A stretch of DNA of 64,000 bases, taken from [Clostridium] leptum DSM 753 (GTDB taxonomy: Bacteria; Bacillota; Clostridia; Oscillospirales; Acutalibacteraceae). The DNA is taken from NCBI GenBank assembly GCA_000154345.1, contig DS480349.1:496001-560000 (forward strand), written 5' to 3'. Shown in pieces: positions 43,580 to 52,652 of this stretch (positions within the stretch are counted from its first letter, which is position 1; every line of letters starts with the position of its first letter). Made by a program: the position numbers and the translations under genes. Under the pieces are notes generated by a model. That model ran no database searches. It had not been told where the DNA came from and saw nothing but the letters and a program-made list of their open reading frames with translations.

Positions 43580-44452
43580 CTAATCCACAATCTCACAGCC
43601 CTTTGAGACCGGACGGCACACAAACACCTGGTCGCAGTATTCCTCCAAGGAGCGGGCGCAGCCCTCCGCCATGCCTTTGTCCTTAAAAATACCGAATACC
43701 GTCGGCCCGCTGCCGCTCATCCCCGCGTTTAAGGCGCCGGCTTCCAGCATCATCCGCTTGATAGAGGCTACCTCCGGCAGGTTTAAGACTTTTTCAAATT
43801 TATTATAGATACAGTTGGCAACTTCCTCTATATCGCCGTTGCACACCGCTTCCACTGCGTCGTCAGTTTCAGGGCTTTCCCACAACAGATGCTTATCCGC
43901 CAAAGAGTAAGCCTTTTGGGTGGAAACGGAAATTTCCGGCTTGGAAAGCACGATATAGCAGTCCGGCAAATCCGGCAGAGGCGTCAGAATCGTGCCGATT
44001 CCCTCCGCCAGCATGGTGCCTCCGAAGATGCAGAACGGCACATCCGCGCCAACCCTTTCTCCGATATCCGTCAGCTCAGCCTCAGAGAGCCTGGTCTCAA
44101 ACATACGGTCCAGCGCTACAATGACCGCGGCGGCGTCGGCGCTTCCTCCCGCCAGTCCAGCCGCCATGGGAATCCTCTTTTTGATCTTGATTCCAATGCA
44201 GGGATTCTCTATTTTGGCCGCCTCAAAAAAGGCCTGTGCCGCCCGGTAAGCGGTATTGGCTTCCGACACCGGGATTTCCTCCCGGTTGCAAAACACCTGA
44301 ATAGGGCTGTCCGCATCATCCCAAACCGTTACCGTGTCGCACACGTCTACCGACTGCATCAGCATTTTTACCAAATGGTAGCCGTCGTTGCGCCTGCCGA
44401 TAATATCCAGGGTCAGGTTGATCTTTGCCGGCGCGTTTACCGTCAGCTTCAT
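43580..44452 (-). CDS. ispE: 4-diphosphocytidyl-2-C-methyl-D-erythritol kinase
   Basis: GHMP kinase of the MEP isoprenoid pathway. The 290 residues show APAKINLTLDIIGRRNDGYH at the N-terminus, the ATP loop PMAAGLAGGSADAAAV (about 94-109) and MSGSGPTVFGIF. Its ATG overlaps the end of the aminotransferase gene as ATGA. A terminator follows. Confidence 0.97.
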   Translation of the reverse strand: MKLTVNAPAKINLTLDIIGRRNDGYHLVKMLMQSVDVCDTVTVWDDADSPIQVFCNREEIPVSEANTAYRAAQAFFEAAKIENPCIGIKIKKRIPMAAGLAGGSADAAAVIVALDRMFETRLSEAELTDIGERVGADVPFCIFGGTMLAEGIGTILTPLPDLPDCYIVLSKPEISVSTQKAYSLADKHLLWESPETDDAVEAVCNGDIEEVANCIYNKFEKVLNLPEVASIKRMMLEAGALNAGMSGSGPTVFGIFKDKGMAEGCARSLEEYCDQVFVCRPVSKGCEIVD

Positions 44453-45645
44453 TTTTCTCCCCCTTCATTCCGCAGCGAGGCGACAAATCGCTTCATCCGA
44501 CCCAGAGCTTCGGTAAGATGCTTTAGAGAGTAGGAATAGCTGACCCGGATGAACCCTTCTCCGCACTCTCCGAATGCGGTGCCGGGCACCACCGCTACCC
44601 GCTCGGAGTAGATCAGCCGCTCGCAGAATTCCTCGGAGGAAAGGCCTGTGCTTTTAATGCAGGGGAACACATAAAACGCTCCCTCCGGCTCAAAGCAGGA
44701 AAGGCCCATTTCCCGCAGGCCGTCTACCAGCAGCCGGCGGCGCATATCGTACTGCCGGCGCATATACTCAATATCCTCGTCTCCGTTTTTCAGCGCCTCA
44801 ATCGCCGCGTACTGGGCCGTGGTGGGAGCGCTCATAATCGCGTACTGGTGCAGCTTAGTCATCTGGCCGATGATCGGGCTCGGCCCCAAGGCGTAGCCAA
44901 GCCGCCATCCCGTCATAGCGTAAGCCTTTGAAAAGCCGCTGATCACCACGGTGCGCTCCTTCATATCCTGAACTTCCGCGAAAGAGACATGAGGCTCGCC
45001 GCCGTAAGTCAGTTCGCCGTAAATCTCGTCGGAAAGGACGAATAAATTACGTTCCCGGACAATTTCGGCCACCTTTTCCAAATCCTGGCGGCGCATCACG
45101 CCGCCGGTGGGATTGTTGGGATAAGGCAGAATAAGCATTTTTGTTTTTGGGCTGATATGGGAAAGCAGCTCCTCCGGCGTCAGACGGAAGCTGTTTTCCT
45201 CCTTGGTTTCAATGATCACCGGCACCCCCTGGGCCATCTGCACCATCGGCTCGTAACAGACAAAGCAGGGCTGGGGAATCAGCACCTCGTCGCCAGGGGC
45301 GATGATGGTGCGGATGGCCAGGTCGATCGCCTCGCTGCCTCCCACCGTCACCAGAACATCGGAGGAAGCGTCATAGGAAACATGAAAACGCCGTTGAAAA
45401 TAATTGCAGATTTCCTGACGAAGCTCGGCAAACCCCCGGTTTGGGGTATACCAGGTTCTTCCCTTTTCCAGTGATTCGATTCCCGCCTGGCGGACGTGCC
45501 AGGGCGTGGAAAAATCCGGCTCGCCGATGGACAGGGAAATCACATGGTCCATTTCGTTAGCGATATCGAAAAAACGTCGGATGCCCGAAGGCTTTACCTT
45601 CTGGATCCGGTCGTTCATAAACTGCTGGTAATCAATCACAGCCAC
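44449..45645 (-). CDS. Class I/II pyridoxal-phosphate aminotransferase
   Basis: Cytosolic aminotransferase of fold type I, 398 residues. Marks: ISLSIGEPDFSTP, the cofactor-contacting LPYPNNPTGGVM, DEIYGELTY and the PLP lysine in VVISGFSKAYAMTGWRLGY. The substrate is likely an aromatic amino acid or aspartate, but this cannot be settled from sequence. The start is GTG at 45645 after AGAGGGGATAT, overlapping the regulator gene by 10 bases; the pairing suggests the regulator controls it. Confidence 0.92.
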   Translation of the reverse strand: MAVIDYQQFMNDRIQKVKPSGIRRFFDIANEMDHVISLSIGEPDFSTPWHVRQAGIESLEKGRTWYTPNRGFAELRQEICNYFQRRFHVSYDASSDVLVTVGGSEAIDLAIRTIIAPGDEVLIPQPCFVCYEPMVQMAQGVPVIIETKEENSFRLTPEELLSHISPKTKMLILPYPNNPTGGVMRRQDLEKVAEIVRERNLFVLSDEIYGELTYGGEPHVSFAEVQDMKERTVVISGFSKAYAMTGWRLGYALGPSPIIGQMTKLHQYAIMSAPTTAQYAAIEALKNGDEDIEYMRRQYDMRRRLLVDGLREMGLSCFEPEGAFYVFPCIKSTGLSSEEFCERLIYSERVAVVPGTAFGECGEGFIRVSYSYSLKHLTEALGRMKRFVASLRNEGGEK

Positions 45646-46118
45646 ATATCCCCTCTTTCATCAACATCACCGTCATCACAGAGGATCATTCCCGAATCCT
45701 TATACCTGGTCAGCACAAAATGAGTGGCTGTGGAAATAACGGAATCCAAGGTGGACAAACGCTTTGCCACGAACATAGCGATATCCTGAATAGTCGCCGC
45801 CCGGACGATCACAGCGAAATCGTAGGCTCCCGCCATTAAATAGACGCTCTCCACCTCATCGAAAGCCATTACCCGCCTGGCGATCTCGTCAAAGCCGGTC
45901 TCCTTTTTCGGAGTCACCTTCAGCTCAATAATGGCGGAGGCCGACTTTACCGGCGCTTTGTCCCAATCGATCAGCGCCTTATATCCCTTGATGACGCCGC
46001 TTTCCTCGTAGCTTTTGACCGCCGCCGCTACTTCCGCCTCTGTTTTATTCAGCATTACGGCCAGCTGCGCCGCGGTGAGACGGGCGTTCTCACTGAGAAG
46101 GGTAAGCAAATCATTCAT
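45636..46118 (-). CDS. Lrp/AsnC-family transcriptional regulator
   Basis: A 160-residue regulator. The N-terminal winged helix-turn-helix (about 1-50: ENARLTAAQLAVMLNKTEAEVAAAV) is followed by the ligand-binding RAM domain (about 65-145: SAIIELKVTPKKETGFDEIA, YLMAGAYDFAVIVRA). Such proteins sense amino acids. It is the first gene of a unit with the aminotransferase and ispE and has a promoter at 46209-46237. Confidence 0.93.
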   Translation of the reverse strand: MNDLLTLLSENARLTAAQLAVMLNKTEAEVAAAVKSYEESGVIKGYKALIDWDKAPVKSASAIIELKVTPKKETGFDEIARRVMAFDEVESVYLMAGAYDFAVIVRAATIQDIAMFVAKRLSTLDSVISTATHFVLTRYKDSGMILCDDGDVDERGDMWL

Positions 46119-46208
46119 CTTGGTATCATTCCTTTCAAATTTATGTTTTATTTATAAAATAAGCCAACCATCAGCCTGAACCTGCCGTCCGGCTGATAAT
46201 TAGCCTAT

Positions 46209-46237
46209 ATTATACTCCTTTTCCACTTTTTTGTCTA
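46209..46237 (-). promoter_or_regulatory. Promoter of the asnC-type/aminotransferase/ispE unit
   Basis: Minus strand: TAGACA, 17-base spacer, TATAAT. The -35 overlaps the stop codon of the PHP phosphatase gene. A leader with an ATCAGCC/GGCTGAT stem precedes the regulator gene. Confidence 0.7.
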
Positions 46238-47047
46238 CTCAATCGGCACCAATCGAGGCTCTCGCTTGGAATAAATCGTATAATGCCGGAAGCCGGTTTT
46301 ATAGATCATGGACATGGCCTCTTCAATGCCGGCGGACACATCCGCCCAGCGGTGAGCGTCCGATCCCAGCGTCACATAGGTTCCTCCCAGCTCGTAAAAA
46401 CGGCGGACGATCCCAGCGTCTGGAAGAGTATCGCCGATCTGCTGGCGAAGTCCGGAGGTATTCACCTCCAAAGCCTTTTTCTGCTGAATCAGCTCCAGCA
46501 AAACAGCGTCGATTTTCTCTCGGTATTTGGACAGCTCCACCCTGAGTCCCGGCTGGGCCAGTATATAGCGTAGAGGATAGGTTAAATGGGCCAGGGAATC
46601 AAACTGCCCCCACTTTGCCACCTGAAGCACATGGTCAAAATAATCGCTGAGCAGGGGGTCCACATTCTTATCTGTATAATTCAAATAATAAAAGTCTTTT
46701 TGGCCAGGCAGATTATGTACCGAAGCCAGCACAAAATCGAAGGCGCCGGCGGACAAGGCCTCCCGGGTCGCTTTCGGATCGGTGATGGGCTGGCCCAGCT
46801 CGATGCCGGCGTATACCTGAAGCCTGCCGTAAAACACCGCCCTGGCCTTTCTGGTCTCAAAAAAGGATTGTACCACAGAACGGTCAAAGCCCTCTTTATA
46901 ATAAATATCGCATTCACAGTGATCGGTGACGGCGATGGAGTAAAGGCCTAAGGCGGCGGCCCTCTCGCAAATCATCATAACCGGGTCGGTTCCGTCGAAG
47001 GAGCAGTCGGAATGGACATGGCTGTCAGAAATATAGTGGTAACGCAT
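46235..47047 (-). CDS. PHP-domain histidinol-phosphatase-like protein
   Basis: A 270-residue PHP metallophosphoesterase of the HisJ/HisK type. Metal ligands are seen in SDSHVHSDCSFDG, VTDHCECD, ASVHNL and late LGSDAHRWADV. The reaction would be dephosphorylation of histidinol phosphate, but no histidine biosynthesis genes are nearby, so another phosphate ester is possible. No signal peptide. It is separated by a promoter from the next unit. Confidence 0.88.
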   Translation of the reverse strand: MRYHYISDSHVHSDCSFDGTDPVMMICERAAALGLYSIAVTDHCECDIYYKEGFDRSVVQSFFETRKARAVFYGRLQVYAGIELGQPITDPKATREALSAGAFDFVLASVHNLPGQKDFYYLNYTDKNVDPLLSDYFDHVLQVAKWGQFDSLAHLTYPLRYILAQPGLRVELSKYREKIDAVLLELIQQKKALEVNTSGLRQQIGDTLPDAGIVRRFYELGGTYVTLGSDAHRWADVSAGIEEAMSMIYKTGFRHYTIYSKREPRLVPIE

Positions 47048-47399
47048 CAGTTTTCCTCCGTTTTAATAGGTATCTTAACGCGCTTTGCGTCTTACTATCT
47101 GTTCCGCCGCAATTCATCTTAAGGGACAGCTGCGCCAAAACAGACGGATTGCTTTTCAGCATTGCGGCAATACAGCAATATTTATATTTATTATATCACA
47201 CGCCGTTTAGAATGCCTAGGCTTCTTTCTGGCAGGAATCCACCTGGTTTCCCCTAAAAATCTGTATCATTTTGTGAAATCTGGTTAAAGAGATGTTAAAC
47301 CCCCTCTGCCTCTCTGGTTTTCGCTTGACAGTCCAAAGGTTTCCGTTCATAATAAAAAGGATTACAATGAAACTATGATATGTTCGGGAGGTACGCTTC
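47048..47399. other. 352-base divergent gap between the PHP gene and the ACT gene
   Basis: It holds two probable promoters facing away from each other. On minus, TAGGCA-N17-TATAAT (47190-47218) points to the PHP gene with a leader of about 140 bases. On plus, TTGACA-N17-CATAAT (47325-47353) points to the ACT gene. No gene or clear riboswitch is seen in the leader. Confidence 0.5.
47325..47353 (+). promoter_or_regulatory. Promoter of the ACT/UPF0210 operon
   Basis: TTGACA, 17-base spacer, CATAAT; GGGAGGT follows, then the ATG at 47400. Confidence 0.75.
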
Positions 47400-47669
47400 A
47401 TGAGAGCGGTAATTACGGTAATCGGCAAGGATATGGTGGGTATTTTGGCAAAGGTTTCGGCGGTTTGCGCGAAAGAAAACGTAAACGTCACCGAGGTAAC
47501 CCAATCGATTCTGCAGGATCTTTTCGCTATGATTATGCTGGTGGATTTGGAAAAAGCCACAGTTCCCTTTAACGAGCTGGTCGATCAGATGACCGCCTTA
47601 GGAGAGCAGGAAGGCTTAAAAATCCATGTCATGCACGAGGATATTTTCAACTCCATGCACAGAATCTAA
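47400..47669 (+). CDS. ACT domain protein (UPF0237)
   Basis: An 89-residue stand-alone ACT domain: MRAVITVIGKDMVGILAKVSAVC and INVTEVTQ-like VNVTEVTQSILQDLFAMIMLVDL are family marks. ACT domains bind amino acids or other small effectors. It ends 25 bases before the start of the UPF0210 gene, and this pair is conserved across Firmicutes and archaea, so the two products probably act together. Its function is not known. Confidence 0.92.
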   Translation: MRAVITVIGKDMVGILAKVSAVCAKENVNVTEVTQSILQDLFAMIMLVDLEKATVPFNELVDQMTALGEQEGLKIHVMHEDIFNSMHRI

Positions 47670-47694
47670 AACGGGAAAGGAACGGCTTACTGTT

Positions 47695-49056
47695 ATGATG
47701 AATACCCGCGATATCTTAGAAACTATCACCATGATTGATGATGAAAACCTGGACGTACGTACCATTACCATGGGGATTTCCTTGCTGGACTGCATTGGCG
47801 GCGGCATAGAAAGCACCTGCGACCATATTTACGACAAAATCTGCCGCTATGCGGGCGATCTGGTGAAAACCGGCGAGGACATCAGCAAGGAGTATGGAAT
47901 CCCTATCATCCATAAGCGGATCTCGGTGACTCCCGTCTCCCTGATCGCCGCCGCCCATCAAGCCCAAAATCCGGTAAAAATGGCCAAAGCCCTGGAAAGA
48001 GCCGCCCAAAGCACCGGCGTCAATTTCCTGGGCGGCTACTCCGCTCTGGTGCAGAAGGGCTTTGGCCCCGGCGACTATGCCCTGATCGAAAGCATTCCCG
48101 AGGCCCTGGACGTGACGGAGCACGTATGCTCTTCCGTAAATATCGGCTCCACGAAGGCCGGCATCAACATGGACGCAGTGGAAAAAATGGGAAAAATCAT
48201 TCGAGAAACCGCGGAGCGCACCGCCGACCGGGACTGCATCGGCGCGGCCAAGCTGGTGGTATTCTGCAACGCTCCAGAGGACAATCCCTTCATGGCAGGC
48301 GCCTTCCACGGCGTGGGAGAGCCGGACTGTGTGGTAAACGTAGGCGTTTCCGGTCCCGGCGTGGTGCGGGCCGCCCTTGCGAAGGCCGGCACAGGCTGCG
48401 ATATTACGGAAATCGCCAATATCATAAAAAAGACCGCCTTTAAAATCACCCGGATGGGCCAGCTGGTCGCCCAGGAGGCTTCCCGCAGGCTTTGCGTGCC
48501 CTATGGCATTATCGATCTTTCCCTGGCCCCCACTCCCGCCATTGGCGACTCCGTGGCGCATATTCTGGAGGAAATGGGTTTGGAAACCTGCGGCGCTCAC
48601 GGCACCACCGCCTGTCTGGCCCTGCTCAACGACGCTGTGAAAAAGGGCGGCGTAATGGCCTCCTCACACGTAGGCGGCCTTTCCGGCGCTTTTATTCCGG
48701 TCACTGAGGATGCTGGAATGATTCACGCCGCGCGGACCGGCGCCCTGAGCCTGACCAAGCTGGAAGCGATGACCGCCGTCTGTTCCGTGGGCCTGGATAT
48801 GATCGCTATTCCAGGGGATACTTCTTCTGAGGTTATTTCGGGGATCATCGCCGACGAAGCCGCCATCGGCATGGTGAACTCCAAAACCACCGCTGTGCGG
48901 GTAATTCCCGCCATCGGCAAAAAAGCCGGCGATGAATTAAGCTTTGGCGGACTGCTGGGCGAAGGCCCGGTCATGGAGGTCAACCCTTGCTCTCCCGCTA
49001 AATTCATTCACCGGGGCGGAAGAATCCCCGCTCCCCTGCAAAGCTTAAAAAATTAA
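47695..49056 (+). CDS. UPF0210/DUF711 PFL-like protein
   Basis: A 453-residue soluble protein of the UPF0210 family, structurally linked to pyruvate formate-lyase folds. Conserved stretches include DVRTITMGISLLDC, NFLGGYSALVQKG, SSVNIGSTKAGINMDAV, GEPDCVVNVGVSGPGVV, APTPAIGDSVAHILEEMG and GVMASSHVGGLSGAFIPVTEDAGM. No glycyl-radical loop of the RVSGY type is seen, so PFL chemistry is not supported. I chose the ATG at 47695; the next codon is also ATG. The role is unknown. It pairs with the ACT gene. Confidence 0.9.
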   Translation: MMNTRDILETITMIDDENLDVRTITMGISLLDCIGGGIESTCDHIYDKICRYAGDLVKTGEDISKEYGIPIIHKRISVTPVSLIAAAHQAQNPVKMAKALERAAQSTGVNFLGGYSALVQKGFGPGDYALIESIPEALDVTEHVCSSVNIGSTKAGINMDAVEKMGKIIRETAERTADRDCIGAAKLVVFCNAPEDNPFMAGAFHGVGEPDCVVNVGVSGPGVVRAALAKAGTGCDITEIANIIKKTAFKITRMGQLVAQEASRRLCVPYGIIDLSLAPTPAIGDSVAHILEEMGLETCGAHGTTACLALLNDAVKKGGVMASSHVGGLSGAFIPVTEDAGMIHAARTGALSLTKLEAMTAVCSVGLDMIAIPGDTSSEVISGIIADEAAIGMVNSKTTAVRVIPAIGKKAGDELSFGGLLGEGPVMEVNPCSPAKFIHRGGRIPAPLQSLKN

Positions 49057-49139
49057 TTTTCACTGTTAATTTTTCCTGCCAAATATTTTTGACCTGGTTC
49101 TTTATTTTATGGCATTCCTATAAAAATTTATTTGACCGC

Positions 49140-49168
49140 TTGAACAATTTGACTTTTAGGACTATAAT
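49140..49168 (+). promoter_or_regulatory. Promoter of the V/A-type ATPase operon
   Basis: TTGAAC, 17-base spacer, TATAAT, about 100 bases before the first gene, leaving a leader that contains the hairpin at 49211-49245. Confidence 0.75.
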
Positions 49169-49210
49169 CTGAGTTAGTAAAACAATAATATTTGAAAGAC
49201 GCGCAGAGAG

Positions 49211-49253
49211 GCGCAGGGAATTGTATTTGGGAAAATTCCCTGCGCTGTCCTTT
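49211..49253 (+). promoter_or_regulatory. Attenuator-like hairpin in the ATPase operon leader
   Basis: GCGCAGGGAATT (49211-49222) and AATTCCCTGCGC (49234-49245) form a perfect 12-bp stem with an 11-base loop, followed by TGTCCTTTT and then the AGGAGG ribosome site. It could end transcription or sit as a stability element at the 5' end of the mRNA. Confidence 0.6.
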
Positions 49254-49270
49254 TAGGAGGTGCTTTTACC

Positions 49271-49582
49271 ATGCAGGATATGATAAAAAAAATAGTGGAT
49301 ATGGACGAAAAAGCCCAAGAAATTACCGAAGAGGCTAAACGCAGCAAGGCCCTGTCCGCCCAGGAAATCGCGGAGACAAAAGAACGAATCCGCGAGAATT
49401 ATTTAGCCAGGGCCAGAAAGCGGATTGAATTAAACCGGATTCAGGAAAAAAATCAGGCCCGTCAAATTCTGGCGGACGCAGAAAAGAAGTACGAGGTTCA
49501 ATTGATCAAAATGCAGGAGCTGTACCGTCAGCAAGGCGGCAATTGGGTAGACGCTATCGTAGGCCGTGTGATAGGAGAGTGA
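49271..49582 (+). CDS. V/A-type ATPase peripheral stalk subunit H (G-like)
   Basis: A 103-residue, nearly all-helical charged protein (KKIVDMDEKAQEITEEAKRSKALSA, then RIELNRIQEKNQARQILADAEKK) matching the coiled-coil stalk subunit that pairs with subunit E. There are no membrane segments. AGGAGG lies 7 bases before the ATG. First gene of the operon, 4 bases before subunit C. Confidence 0.88.
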   Translation: MQDMIKKIVDMDEKAQEITEEAKRSKALSAQEIAETKERIRENYLARARKRIELNRIQEKNQARQILADAEKKYEVQLIKMQELYRQQGGNWVDAIVGRVIGE

Positions 49583-49586
49583 TTGC

Positions 49587-50642
49587 ATGCTTTCCTCCTT
49601 ATCTTCTAATGTAGTGCTGGCCAAGGCCCGCGCGAAATACGGCAAGCGGCTGAAGGAAAAGGATTACCGCAATCTTTTGGACTGCAAATCCGTGGCCGAG
49701 GTGGCGGCCTATCTGAAGGCTAACACCGATTATCACGACGTGCTCACCGGAATCAACGAGTACGATATCCATCGGGGGCAGCTTGAGGTTTTGATTAAGC
49801 AAAAGCTGTTTTATAATTTAAGCTCCTTTGTTCGTTATGAATTATCCGTAGGCGAGCAGCTCGCCGATTATGTGATCGCCAGGGCTGAGATTGAGGAAAT
49901 TCTGGATGCTCTTATGCTGATGTCCGCCGGCCGGCAGGAAGAATATTCCCAGGCCGCTCCCCTTTATCTTGCCAAGCACACTAAAATCCACATGGAGCAG
50001 TTTTCCAGCATCCAAACCTACGGCGAATTTCTAGACGCTCTGGGCAGTTCGGTCTACCGCCGTCTGCTGGCCCCCTTTGAGCCCAAGCCTGGAGAGCCGG
50101 TGGATGTTTTCGCCGTCGAAAACCAGCTTTATTCCTATCTGTTTTCCCATGTGCAGGAAATCATCGACCACCGCGTCAGGGGAAAAACAAAAAAGGAAGT
50201 CAGGGAGCTGTTCCAGGGCTACATCGATCTGGAGAATTACGCCCGGATCATCCGTATGAAAAAAAGGTTTCGGGCCCATCCGGAGTTCATTGAGAAAAAT
50301 CTTCTCCCTTTCGGTTCTTTAAAGCCCAAGCAGCTAAACGCTCTGATCCACGCGGAAACCGCCAATCAGGCCGCCGCCATCTTCCGTACCACCTCCCGCG
50401 GGAAAAAGACCGCTAATGTGGAATACAATTTCGTGGATGAGCTGGCGCAAAGGATAAAATTTATCTCCGGCAAGCACTATATTCACTTTTCCTCCCATCC
50501 TCCGGTAGTGCTTCTTTCCTACATTTTCCTCGCTGATACCGAGGTCCACAATATTACCACCATTGTAGAAGGCATCCGATATCAGGTTTCTGTAGATGAT
50601 ATTAAAAAATTGCTGATCCTGCCCACGGATAAAGCAGGCTGA
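49587..50642 (+). CDS. ntpC: V/A-type ATPase subunit C
   Basis: A 351-residue funnel-shaped subunit that links the central rotor axis to the membrane ring. It is alpha-helical, with ANVVLAKARAKYGKRL-type start (NVVLAKARAKYG), and internal repeats about LxxYxxxENYARIIR (DLENYARIIRMKK). AGGAGAG precedes the ATG. Its place directly after subunit H and before I differs from the Enterococcus order, where C follows E. Confidence 0.92.
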   Translation: MLSSLSSNVVLAKARAKYGKRLKEKDYRNLLDCKSVAEVAAYLKANTDYHDVLTGINEYDIHRGQLEVLIKQKLFYNLSSFVRYELSVGEQLADYVIARAEIEEILDALMLMSAGRQEEYSQAAPLYLAKHTKIHMEQFSSIQTYGEFLDALGSSVYRRLLAPFEPKPGEPVDVFAVENQLYSYLFSHVQEIIDHRVRGKTKKEVRELFQGYIDLENYARIIRMKKRFRAHPEFIEKNLLPFGSLKPKQLNALIHAETANQAAAIFRTTSRGKKTANVEYNFVDELAQRIKFISGKHYIHFSSHPPVVLLSYIFLADTEVHNITTIVEGIRYQVSVDDIKKLLILPTDKAG

Positions 50643-50666
50643 GCAATGAGAGAGGAGTAGAGCGCC

Positions 50667-52598
50667 GTGGCTGTTTCTAAAGTTAAAATTGCCAGTATTA
50701 TCGGCGTTACCGACAAGCTGGACGATGTCATCCGTCTTTGCGGCCAAACTCAGTATTTCCATCCGGATGACGCTCTTTCGTTTTATTCCGATACCCGAAA
50801 GTTCACTACCTTTACAGACGCGAATCCTTATTCAGACATCCTCCAGGAGCTGAAAAGCCTTTTAATCCGCATCGGAAAGGATCTGGACGTGGTGGATACC
50901 AGAAGGCTGGATCTTCCCCACTATGAACTGAAAAATTATGTAGAACGGTTTTCCGGGCGGATGGATGAGCTTTTAAATCAAAAGGAAGCGCTGGAGGAGC
51001 TCCAGGAGAGCTATGTGAAGCAGACGGTGGAAATCGGCCATTTCGTAGGTTTGAATCTGGATTTAAAGAAGCTTGCCGAATGCAAATATATTAAATTCCG
51101 GTTCGGGCGTATTCCAAAGGAGTGCTATGAAAAGCTCTCAAAATATGAGGATAACCCCTATGTTTTGTTCTTTCAGTGCACCAGCGACGCCACCCACTAT
51201 TGGGGCGTTTATATCGCTCCTGTGGAATACATTCAGCAGGTGGACACCATTTTCTCCGGCCTTTATTTCGAACGTCTGAGGGTTAAGGCGCTGGAATCCA
51301 CCCCGGAAAAAATGCTCCAGGAGCTTCAAGAGAAAATCTCGGAACTGAAGGCGCAGATCGCCGGACTGCAAAAACAAATTGACGATAACTGGAACCAGGA
51401 GGCGGAAAAGTGCCAGCAGGTTTTCAGCAAGCTTGAGGAGCTGGACACTTATTTCAATATCCGGAAATATGTGGCCAAGCACGATAACAGCTTTATCTTA
51501 ACCGGCTGGATTCCCGAGGAGGACGAGGAAAATTTCCGGGAGCGCCTTTCCAAAATCGACGGAATTGATTACGCTGTTGAGGACGCCAGCGAGGCGGTTC
51601 GGCACACGCCTCCCACCCGCCTGGTAAACAAAAAGCTTTTCAAGCCCTTTGAGTTCTTTGTGGATATGTTCGGCCTGCCTAATTACCACGAGATCGACCC
51701 GACCCCCTTTGTGGCCATCACCTATGTGCTGATTTTCGGCGCTATGTTCGGAGATTTCGGCCACGGCGTCGTACTTTCCATTGTGGGATTTCTCATGTGG
51801 CGGCTTAAGAAAATGTCCATCGGCAGAATTCTGATCCCCTGCGGCATTTCCTCCGCCCTGTTCGGCATCCTATTCGGCGACTGCTTCGGCTTTGAAAACA
51901 CCTTTAACCCTCTTTATCAGGCTATGGGCTTCGCGGAAAAGCCGATTCATGTCATGGAACCCGCCACCACCAACTACATCATTTACACCTCGGTAGGCGT
52001 TGGCTGTGTCATGGTGGTCATCGCTATGGCCTTGAACATTATCAGCGGCCTGAAGCAGAAAAAATACGCCAAGGCCATTTTCGGTCCCAACGGCGTAGCC
52101 GGGCTGGTTTTCTACGGCTCGCTGCTCGTGGGGCTGGTGCTTCAAATGTTCGCCGGTATCCCAGTGATGAACGCGGCGTATATTATCTGCTTAATCATCC
52201 TTCCCCTGCTCTGCATTTGGTTCAACGAGGTTTTGGGAAAGCTGGTGGCCAGAGATCCGGACTGGAAGCCGGAAAAATGGGGAGATTACATTATCCAGGG
52301 CTTTTTTGAGACCTTTGAAACCATTTTGAGCTACGCCACGAATACCATGTCGTTTCTCCGTGTAGGCGCTTATGTGCTGGTTCACGCCGGCATGATGCTG
52401 GTGGTATTTACCTTAGCGGAAATGAGCAGCGGCATCGGCTATGTACTGGTTTTGATCGTCGGCAATGCTTTCGTCATGGGGCTGGAAGCCCTGCTGGTGG
52501 CCATTCAGGTGCTCAGGCTGGAATATTACGAAATGTTCAGCCGGTTCTATGACGGAGACGGCATCCCCTTCCATCCGGTTACGGTTGAAAAGCATTAA
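50667..52598 (+). CDS. ntpI: V/A-type ATPase subunit I (a-like)
   Basis: Membrane stator subunit of 643 residues. The cytoplasmic half (1-about 345) contains long coiled coils (about 95-130 and 215-245). About seven to eight membrane helices follow from PTPFVAITYVLIFGAMFGDFGHG onward. The proton-path arginine region lies in the late NTMSFLRVGAYVLVHAGMM. The start codon is GTG at 50667 with AGAGGAG upstream. Confidence 0.95.
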   Translation: MAVSKVKIASIIGVTDKLDDVIRLCGQTQYFHPDDALSFYSDTRKFTTFTDANPYSDILQELKSLLIRIGKDLDVVDTRRLDLPHYELKNYVERFSGRMDELLNQKEALEELQESYVKQTVEIGHFVGLNLDLKKLAECKYIKFRFGRIPKECYEKLSKYEDNPYVLFFQCTSDATHYWGVYIAPVEYIQQVDTIFSGLYFERLRVKALESTPEKMLQELQEKISELKAQIAGLQKQIDDNWNQEAEKCQQVFSKLEELDTYFNIRKYVAKHDNSFILTGWIPEEDEENFRERLSKIDGIDYAVEDASEAVRHTPPTRLVNKKLFKPFEFFVDMFGLPNYHEIDPTPFVAITYVLIFGAMFGDFGHGVVLSIVGFLMWRLKKMSIGRILIPCGISSALFGILFGDCFGFENTFNPLYQAMGFAEKPIHVMEPATTNYIIYTSVGVGCVMVVIAMALNIISGLKQKKYAKAIFGPNGVAGLVFYGSLLVGLVLQMFAGIPVMNAAYIICLIILPLLCIWFNEVLGKLVARDPDWKPEKWGDYIIQGFFETFETILSYATNTMSFLRVGAYVLVHAGMMLVVFTLAEMSSGIGYVLVLIVGNAFVMGLEALLVAIQVLRLEYYEMFSRFYDGDGIPFHPVTVEKH

Positions 52599-52652
52599 AC
52601 GGGGAATACTTTCCCGTTTCAATAAATTTTGAATCTTATTTTGGAGGTATTC

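Noticed and set aside
47716..48600. Long open frame antisense to the UPF0210 gene
   Set aside because: It is a shadow of a GC-rich coding strand, without ribosome site or family marks.
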